A stretch of 18,499 nt of DNA from Armatimonadota bacterium. Its GTDB lineage: Bacteria > Armatimonadota > JAAZEB01. A program made the position numbers and the translations under genes. The DNA lies in assembly GCA_012841485.1 (NCBI GenBank), contig DUUU01000124.1:1-18499 (forward strand), read 5' to 3'. Positions 12,759 to 18,499 of the stretch are shown in pieces (the first letter of the stretch is position 1; the number at the start of each line of letters is the position of its first letter). The notes beneath the pieces were generated by a model. That model searched no databases, had not been told where the DNA came from, and saw nothing but the letters and a program-made list of their open reading frames with translations.

Positions 12759-14239
12759 GCGACGCGGGGCCTGGCCTCGTCCTCTCGCTTGATATCGGCA
12801 CATCGTCCACACGGGCGGCGCTCTACACCTCCCAGGGCAGGCCCGTTCCAGGCGCGGAGAGCTCGCGCCCCCAGCGCGTCCATACCACGGCCGACGGGGG
12901 CGCGGAGATGCACCCCGAGGAGGTGGTCCAGCGCGCCGTTCGGTGCGCTGCCGAGGCGGTGGAGCGTGCCGGGTCCCAGGCACGCCGGATCGTCGGCGTG
13001 GGCGTCTGCACCTACTGGCACTCGATCCTGGGCGTGGGAGCCAATGGACGGGCGACCACGCCCATCTACCTCTGGTCCGACACGCGGAGCGTGGCCGAGG
13101 TGGAGGCGTTGCGCCAGCGCCTGGATGCCCCGGCGGTTTACGCACGCACCGGGTGCCCGCTGCACACCTCCTATGTGGGCCCGCGCATCCTCTGGATCGC
13201 GCGCACCCAGCCGGAGAGCTTCCGCCGCAGCCAGCGCTGGATGTCAATCGGGGAGTACCTCTACCTGCGGCTTTTCGGTGAGGCGGCGTGCTCGCACTCC
13301 ATGGCCTCCGGCACCGGCCTGTTTGACCTGGGGCGTCTGAAGTGGGACCCCGAGATACTGGCGGCACTCCCCATCGAGGAGGAGCAGCTCAGCACACCGG
13401 TCGCGCACTCCAAGGCATCCGTGGGGCTGCGTCCGGAGTTTGCCCGCACCCTGCCCCGCCTGAGCGAGGTGCCGTGGTTCCCGCCGTTGGGTGATGGCGC
13501 GTGCAGCAATGTCGGGAGTGGCGCGGTGAACCGGCGCCGGATCGCGATCATGGTGGGCACCAGCGGCGCCATGCGCGTCCTCTGCCCCTCCGGCGGCCCC
13601 ACGCCCCCCGAAGGGCTCTGGGCCTACTTGCTAGACCAGCGCCGCTTCCTTCTGGGAGGGGCGCTGAGCAACGGCGGGAACTTCTACACGTGGCTCACCC
13701 GCACGCTGCGCGTTGGCCAGCGCGAACGCCTCGAGGAAGCCCTGAGCAGGATGGAGCCAGATGCCCACGGGCTGACGGTTCTCCCCTTCCTCATGGGCGA
13801 GCGCAGCCCGGGGTGGCGCGGTGATGCCCGTGCGGTGATTGCCGGCCTCTCGGCGCACACCTCGCCCCAGGAGATCATCCGCGCCGGCCTGGAGTCGGTG
13901 GCCTATCGTTTCGCTCTCATCTACGAGCGCCTGCGCGACCGCCTGGATGCGGGGCCCGACTACCGCGTCATCGCCACCGGCGGCGCCCTGCTCTATTCGC
14001 CCCTCTGGATGCAGATCATCGCCGACGTGCTGAACCGACCGGTCGTGGCGTCATGCGAGAAGCAGGCTTCGGGGCGCGGCGCCGCGCTCATGGCGCTCGA
14101 AGCCCTCGGCCTGATCCGAGGGATCCAGAGTGCCCCCTTCGCCTTTGGAAAGGTCTATCACCCCGATGCCGCCCGGCACGCGCGATACAGGGAAGCCCTG
14201 GCCCGGCACGCCGCCCTCTACCGTCGCCTGCTGGAGTGA
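12755..14239 (+). CDS. FGGY-family carbohydrate kinase
   Basis: Start ATG at 12755 overlaps the upstream TGA (ATGA), implying coupled translation. The protein has 494 residues, normal for the family. The ASKHA ATP-binding motif L-S-L-D-I-G-T-S-S-T-R-A (10-21) opens the protein. Y-L-W-S-D-T-R-S (105-112) carries the W-x-D-x-R substrate-site pattern. L-P-F-L-M-G-E-R-S-P-G-W and A-G-L-E-S-V-A-Y-R-F follow, with V-I-A-T-G-G-A-L-L-Y-S-P-L-W-M-Q-I-I-A-D (about 404-423), the FGGY_C adenosine region. By overall look it is nearest to gluconate/xylulose-type kinases, but the sugar cannot be assigned. It is cytoplasmic and would phosphorylate the sugar released by the secreted neighbours downstream. Confidence 0.93.
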   Translation: MSDAGPGLVLSLDIGTSSTRAALYTSQGRPVPGAESSRPQRVHTTADGGAEMHPEEVVQRAVRCAAEAVERAGSQARRIVGVGVCTYWHSILGVGANGRATTPIYLWSDTRSVAEVEALRQRLDAPAVYARTGCPLHTSYVGPRILWIARTQPESFRRSQRWMSIGEYLYLRLFGEAACSHSMASGTGLFDLGRLKWDPEILAALPIEEEQLSTPVAHSKASVGLRPEFARTLPRLSEVPWFPPLGDGACSNVGSGAVNRRRIAIMVGTSGAMRVLCPSGGPTPPEGLWAYLLDQRRFLLGGALSNGGNFYTWLTRTLRVGQRERLEEALSRMEPDAHGLTVLPFLMGERSPGWRGDARAVIAGLSAHTSPQEIIRAGLESVAYRFALIYERLRDRLDAGPDYRVIATGGALLYSPLWMQIIADVLNRPVVASCEKQASGRGAALMALEALGLIRGIQSAPFAFGKVYHPDAARHARYREALARHAALYRRLLE

Positions 14240-14327
14240 GCTTCAGGCACCCGGCACGCAGGAGAAAGCCCGTCCGGGTGGGAACTTCCTTGCAGGACCC
14301 GGCGCTCGGGAGGAGGACGGAAGGTCC

Positions 14328-16370
14328 ATGCGCGCGTCGCGCATCCGCATCAGGGCATGCGTGCTGCTGGCGGCAGCCTGTCTGTCCTGGCCGGCGGCGA
14401 TACGGGAGAGAATCGCGATGACAGAAGCAGCCGTTGAGTTTGACCGTCGCGCGGCGGTTGTTCGCCACCTGAACCAGCACTTCCCCGTGCCCCAGTTCGG
14501 ATCACGAGAAGAGTGGGAGGCGCACGCGCGCGAGTTGAGGGCGCACCTCCTCGCCAGTGCCAGCCTCTCGCCCATGCCGGAGCGCTGCCCGCTGGAGCCC
14601 ATCGTCACAGGAGAGATCGAGGGCGACGACTATGTTATCCGCAGGGTCGCCATCCAGACGCTCCCCGGCTTCTACCTGGGCGGGAATCTCTATCTCCCCA
14701 AAGGGAAGCAGGGCCCCTTCCCCGGCATCGCCAACCCGCACGGGCACTGGAAAACCGGCCGCATTGAGCATCAGGAGCGGGGATCGATTCCGGCTCGGTG
14801 CATCACCTTCGCGCGCATGGGCTGCGTCGCCTTCGCCTACGACATGATCGGCTATAGCGACACGCGACAGCTGCCCCACACCTTCGGTGGCGACCGCGAG
14901 GCGCTGTGGGGCATCAGCCTCGGCGGCCTCCAGCTGTGGAATAGCATTCGCGCCCTCGATTACCTGGAGTCGCTGCCGATGGTCGATCCGGAACGCCTGG
15001 CATGCACGGGGGCTTCCGGGGGTGGCACGCAGACTTTCCTCCTCTCCGCCGTTGACGACCGGGTGAAGGTGGCAGCGCCAGTCAACATGATCTCGCTCCA
15101 CATGCAGGGAGGCTGCCTCTGCGAGAACCCGCCCAATCTCCGGGTGGAGTGCACCAACGTCGAGATCGGCGCGCTGATGGCCCCCCGACCGCTGCTCCTG
15201 GTGGCGGCGACCGGCGACTGGACACGCAACACGCTCGAGGAGGAGTTCCCCGCGATTCAGACGGTGTACCGGCTGATGGGCGCCGAAGAGAAAGTGCATG
15301 CCGTCCGCTTCGATGCGCCGCACAACTACAACCTGCAAAGCCGCGAGGCGGTCTATGCCTGGATGGGCCGCTGGCTCCTGGGCATTCGCGACTCCGAGCA
15401 GCTGAAGGAGCAGCCGTTCGACCTGCCCGACCCCAAGGTGCTGCTCACCTTCCCCGATGGCCAGCTCCCTGAAGGCGCCGCCGATCAGGAGAGCATTACG
15501 CACTACCTAGTCGAGCGCAGCGAGGAGCAGCTGGCCGCGCACTGGCCACGCGATCAGGAGACGGCGCGCCGCTTCCGAGAGACTTATCTGCCTTTGTTGA
15601 GCCACAGCCTGGGCGCCGCCGCGCCGGCCCCCGAGCTCGTCACCGCCACCCCGGCCGGCGGATCCACGCAGGCCCAGCGCCTCATCCTAGGGCGGAAGGG
15701 CACCGGCGACCGGGTGCCCGCGCGCCTACATCGGTCCCGCCACAGGAAGGGTTCGGCGCCGGGCGTGCTCCTCGTCACGCCAGAAGGGATCCGTGCCGCG
15801 GATGGCGCCGGGATCGCCTCGCTCCTGGTCGGGCGGCTCCCGCGCGAAGACCGGCACGTGCTCTTGATCGACACCTTCCTGACGGGCAGCTCGAAAGCCC
15901 CGGAGACGCGGGAGAAGGAGATCGCCGAGGTCAAGTACTTCACCACCTACAACCGCACGGATGTTGGAAACCGGGTGCAGGATATCCTGACAGCGCTCGC
16001 GTTCCTCCGGGCGCAGGAGGGTGTCTCGCGCGTTCAGGTGGTCGGAGTCGGGGAGGCGGGCCTCTGGGCCCTCCTGGCGTGCGCCCTGGATGGCCGGGTG
16101 GATGCTGCCGCGATTGACCTGGCCGTGTTCGAGATGACCGACGATCATTTCCTGGAGAGACTGAACGTGCCGTTCCTGCGTCGGGCAGGAGATCTGCGCG
16201 CCGCGGCCGCGCTCTGCGCCCCGCGCCGCCTGTCTTTCTGGCGGGTTCATCCTTTTTTCCCGATGGACAAGGTGTTCGACGCATATGCCGCATCCGGGAA
16301 GCCCGGGGCAGTGCAGTTCACGTCCAAGGCGCTCGATGCCGAGATGGTGCTGGCCTGGCTCGCGCTCTGA
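14328..16370 (+). CDS. Tandem alpha/beta hydrolase, acetyl-xylan-esterase-like, second domain lacking its nucleophile
   Basis: Start ATG at 14328 gives 680 residues with a short, Arg-rich n-region (R-I-R-I-R) and hydrophobic A-C-V-L-L-A-A-A-C-L-S-W, so export is likely. ATG 14418, with GGGAGAG upstream, would give a cytoplasmic form of 650 residues. Domain 1 (about 90-355): N-L-Y-L-P-K-G, A-N-P-H-G-H-W (oxyanion region), T-G-A-S-G-G-G-T-Q (227-235) with Ser230, A-A-T-G-D-W with Asp297 and D-A-P-H-N-Y with His332 form a complete triad. This is close to the Abhydrolase_7/acetyl-xylan-esterase group. Domain 2 (about 440-680) keeps the strand-turn-helix V-V-G-V-G-E-A-G-L-W-A-L (571-582), but Gly575 stands where Ser is expected, so it is probably non-catalytic. 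It lies 88 nt after the kinase and 71 nt before the DUF4838 gene, likely in the same operon. Sugar-ester deacylation is inferred. Confidence 0.85.
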   Translation: MRASRIRIRACVLLAAACLSWPAAIRERIAMTEAAVEFDRRAAVVRHLNQHFPVPQFGSREEWEAHARELRAHLLASASLSPMPERCPLEPIVTGEIEGDDYVIRRVAIQTLPGFYLGGNLYLPKGKQGPFPGIANPHGHWKTGRIEHQERGSIPARCITFARMGCVAFAYDMIGYSDTRQLPHTFGGDREALWGISLGGLQLWNSIRALDYLESLPMVDPERLACTGASGGGTQTFLLSAVDDRVKVAAPVNMISLHMQGGCLCENPPNLRVECTNVEIGALMAPRPLLLVAATGDWTRNTLEEEFPAIQTVYRLMGAEEKVHAVRFDAPHNYNLQSREAVYAWMGRWLLGIRDSEQLKEQPFDLPDPKVLLTFPDGQLPEGAADQESITHYLVERSEEQLAAHWPRDQETARRFRETYLPLLSHSLGAAAPAPELVTATPAGGSTQAQRLILGRKGTGDRVPARLHRSRHRKGSAPGVLLVTPEGIRAADGAGIASLLVGRLPREDRHVLLIDTFLTGSSKAPETREKEIAEVKYFTTYNRTDVGNRVQDILTALAFLRAQEGVSRVQVVGVGEAGLWALLACALDGRVDAAAIDLAVFEMTDDHFLERLNVPFLRRAGDLRAAAALCAPRRLSFWRVHPFFPMDKVFDAYAASGKPGAVQFTSKALDAEMVLAWLAL

Positions 16371-16441
16371 GCACGCGGCGGGCCATGCCCGGGCTTCGGA
16401 GTGGCTGTCCGGCGCCTGATATGCCGGCACGGAGGAGAGAG

Positions 16442-18499
16442 ATGCTGCTAAACCACTCAATCATACGGATTGCCACCGCCCTCTTCGCCGCCCTGGCGCT
16501 CTCTGCCGCGCCCATCGTGGCGGCCCCGGTGGGCAAAGACACACTGGTTTTGGTCGAGGGAGGAAAGCCGCGCGCCGCAGTGGTCGTGCCCGCCACTGCG
16601 GATGACCAGACGAAGGCGGCCGCCGAACTCCTGATCCGCTATGTTGAAAGGGCGACCGGCGCGAAGCTGCCCCTCCACGCCGAGGGCGCGAAGGAAGCCG
16701 GCGCGCTCCCGGCGCGCGTCTTCGTCGGACCGTGCCGGGTCGTGACGCAGGCGAAACTGCTTCCCGAGGGGATGGATGACGACGGGTTTGTGATCGCGCC
16801 CGTCGGCCGGGACGCTCTCGCCATCGTGGGCCCAACGCCCTGGGGCACTGAGTTCGGCGTGTGTGAGTTTCTGGAGCGGTATGCCGGCGTGCGCTGGCTG
16901 ATGCCAGGGCCGGATGGCGAGGACGTGCCGCGCGCGGCGGATCTCGCGGTGGCGCGCGAGACGATCCGGCAGGAGCCGGTCTTCTTTTCGCGGCTTCTCA
17001 GCGGCCTGCGCGGTCCAGCGCAGGGCGAATGGGCACGCCGCAACCGGATGCATGGTCGGGTGAAGTTCCACCACTACCTGATCCACCTCTTCCCGCCGGA
17101 GAAGTACACGGCGACGCATCCGGAGTTCTTTCCGATCCGCAACGGCAAGCGCTTCCTGCCGAAGGATAGCACGGTCCACGGCTGGCAGCCCTGCTTCACC
17201 GCCAAAGGGATCGTCGAGGAGGCGATTCGGAACATCAACGCCTACTTTGATGAGAATCCGGAGGAGACATCCTACTCCCTCGGCGTCAACGACAGCAGCG
17301 GCCACTGCGAGTGCGAACGCTGCCTGGCGCGCGACCCGGGCGGCAACAACTTCCTTGGCCGGCGCGACGTTTCCGACCGGTACTTCGAGTGGGCAAATCA
17401 GGTGGTTGAGGGCGTCCTGAAGAAACACCCCGGCAAGTTCTTCGGCTGCCTCGCCTACTCGGAGGTCGCGGCGCCCCCCTCGCGCGTGAAGCTCCACCCA
17501 AACATCATCCCCTACATGACATACGACCGGATGAAGTGGGCCGACCCGGAGATCCGGGCCGAGGGCGAGCGGATGACCCAGGAGTGGCACCGCACGAGCC
17601 CGACCATCGGCTGGTACGACTACATCTATGGCAGCCCCTACTGCCTGCCGCGGGTCTACTTCGACCGCATGGCGGAGAGTTACCGTTTCGCGCGCGCCAA
17701 CGGGGTGAAAGTCCATTACGCCGAAGCCTACCCCAACTGGGGCGAGGGCCCGAAGCTCTACATCTCGCTCAAGCTGCAGTGGAACCCCGACCTGGATGTC
17801 GATCTGCTACTTCGCGAGTGGTATGAGCGCGCCGTCGGGCCGGCCGCCGCGCCTGAACTCGCCGCCTACTACGCGCACTGGGAGAAGTTCTGGACCGAAC
17901 GCGCGCTGAAGTCGCGCTGGTTCTCGCGAGGCGGGCAGTATCTCGCCTTCAACTCGCCGCTCTACCTGGCCGATGTCACGGCGTCTGAGATCGCCGAAAG
18001 CCGGCGCCGCCTGGAGAACGTCGTCGCGAAAGCGCAGACCCCGGCGCAGAAGGCGCGGGCGCGCCTGCTTCTGCAGGCGTTCGAGTATTACGAGGCCTCC
18101 GCGCTCGCCTATCCGAAGGCGGAGGCGGGAAGCGCCCGGCCACCGGCTTCGGAGGCCGAAGCGCTGGCGGCGATTGGTGAGGGAGAGCGTCAGGCGCGCA
18201 TGGCGGAGCAGCGGCTCCAGCTGGCGAAAGAGTGGGAGAAGGATCTCGTGCTCGCCCACCCCTTGAGCCCCACTCGTTTCCCGCTTCTCTCCGGACGTGA
18301 CTGGGGAGGCACCGCCCTGTGGCGCGCTTTCGACTGGCTGGCGCGCGGCTCGAAGCCGGTACGCGAGCGCCTGGAGCGGCTGGCCGCAGCCCCCGAAGCC
18401 TCCCTCGCCGGGGATCAGGCGCGGATGATGCTCGCCCTGGTCTCGCCGGATCGGAAGCCGGTATCGGAGAACCCCTCCTTTGAAGAGGGCGACCGCAAC
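16442..18499 (+). CDS. Secreted DUF4838 / GH67N-like glycan-active protein, 3' end missing
   Basis: Start ATG at 16442 with a strong GGAGGAGAG-type SD. The frame is open for 686 codons to the right edge; the minus-strand frame over 16457-17716 is its shadow. Residues 1-28 (hydrophobic A-L-F-A-A-L-A-L-S-A-A, then V-A-A) are a signal peptide. Residues 30-170 show T-A-D-D-Q-T-K-A-A-A-E-L-L-I-R-Y-V and G-V-C-E-F-L-E-R-Y-A-G-V-R-W-L, the alpha/beta fold that precedes the barrel in GH20- and GH67-type enzymes. From about residue 205 the DUF4838 part follows: H-P-E-F-F-P-I-R-N-G-K-R, S-L-G-V-N-D-S-S-G-H-C-E-C-E-R-C (Cys 289, 291, 294), and W-Y-D-Y-I-Y-G. The last residues, N-P-S-F-E-E-G-D, usually begin a carbohydrate-binding beta-sandwich, here cut off. 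It probably binds or cleaves an uronic or amino sugar glycan, but the enzymology of DUF4838 is not settled. Confidence 0.88.
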   Translation, partial: MLLNHSIIRIATALFAALALSAAPIVAAPVGKDTLVLVEGGKPRAAVVVPATADDQTKAAAELLIRYVERATGAKLPLHAEGAKEAGALPARVFVGPCRVVTQAKLLPEGMDDDGFVIAPVGRDALAIVGPTPWGTEFGVCEFLERYAGVRWLMPGPDGEDVPRAADLAVARETIRQEPVFFSRLLSGLRGPAQGEWARRNRMHGRVKFHHYLIHLFPPEKYTATHPEFFPIRNGKRFLPKDSTVHGWQPCFTAKGIVEEAIRNINAYFDENPEETSYSLGVNDSSGHCECERCLARDPGGNNFLGRRDVSDRYFEWANQVVEGVLKKHPGKFFGCLAYSEVAAPPSRVKLHPNIIPYMTYDRMKWADPEIRAEGERMTQEWHRTSPTIGWYDYIYGSPYCLPRVYFDRMAESYRFARANGVKVHYAEAYPNWGEGPKLYISLKLQWNPDLDVDLLLREWYERAVGPAAAPELAAYYAHWEKFWTERALKSRWFSRGGQYLAFNSPLYLADVTASEIAESRRRLENVVAKAQTPAQKARARLLLQAFEYYEASALAYPKAEAGSARPPASEAEALAAIGEGERQARMAEQRLQLAKEWEKDLVLAHPLSPTRFPLLSGRDWGGTALWRAFDWLARGSKPVRERLERLAAAPEASLAGDQARMMLALVSPDRKPVSENPSFEEGDRN

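Noticed and set aside
16457..17716. 419-codon minus-strand ORF opposite the DUF4838 gene
   Set aside because: The plus strand has SD, signal peptide and family motifs and is open to the window edge; the minus frame has none.

Overview
This is a high-GC (roughly two-thirds G+C) bacterial window, gene-dense, with Shine-Dalgarno-led genes and sigma70-type promoters. No phage, IS, tRNA, rRNA or CRISPR signal was seen. The gene mix is a long PurL with a PurS-like N-terminus, a tandem alpha/beta-hydrolase esterase, a DUF4838 protein, a NAT_N/GNAT_C acyltransferase-like protein and a G/P/M-rich lipoprotein. It resembles what is seen in Armatimonadota, Planctomycetota and related bacteria. Armatimonadota is my best guess, but it is an inference and I cannot test it here.

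Left part (1-5039). The 3' part of nadC (NAD synthesis) runs off the left edge. After a hairpin-rich convergent spacer comes a 48-residue, very basic mini-protein on the minus strand, driven by a perfect consensus promoter (TTGACA-N17-TATAAT). Divergent from it, an extended -10 promoter leads through a structured leader into purL, followed by purQ (FGAM synthase, purine synthesis). In both pur genes the ribosome binding site can pair with an upstream CCCT-type element. purQ has no ATG, GTG or TTG where its first conserved strand requires one.

Middle part (5117-10400, all minus strand). Reading 5' to 3' on the minus strand: an aldo/keto-reductase-like TIM-barrel protein; a secreted LPP20-like protein; a Gly/Pro/Met-rich lipoprotein with a short TPR-like helical core; a secreted peroxiredoxin-like redoxin with a single active-site Cys; homoserine kinase thrB (threonine synthesis); and a SprT-like zinc metalloprotease with two C-terminal SH3-like repeats, whose start overlaps the end of thrB by 8 nt. 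Strong perfect or near-perfect hairpins separate several of these genes.

Right part (10700-18499, all plus strand). A small FMN nitroreductase is followed by what looks like a carbohydrate-use operon: an acyltransferase-like NAT_N/GNAT_C protein, an FGGY sugar kinase (ATGA overlap), a secreted acetyl-xylan-esterase-like tandem hydrolase whose second domain has lost its nucleophile, and a secreted DUF4838/GH67N-like protein that runs off the right edge. A working model is that the DUF4838 protein and the esterase act on an extracytoplasmic substituted glycan, the kinase activates the released sugar and the acyltransferase acts on a downstream metabolite. No transporter, isomerase or regulator is visible, so the substrate is unknown.
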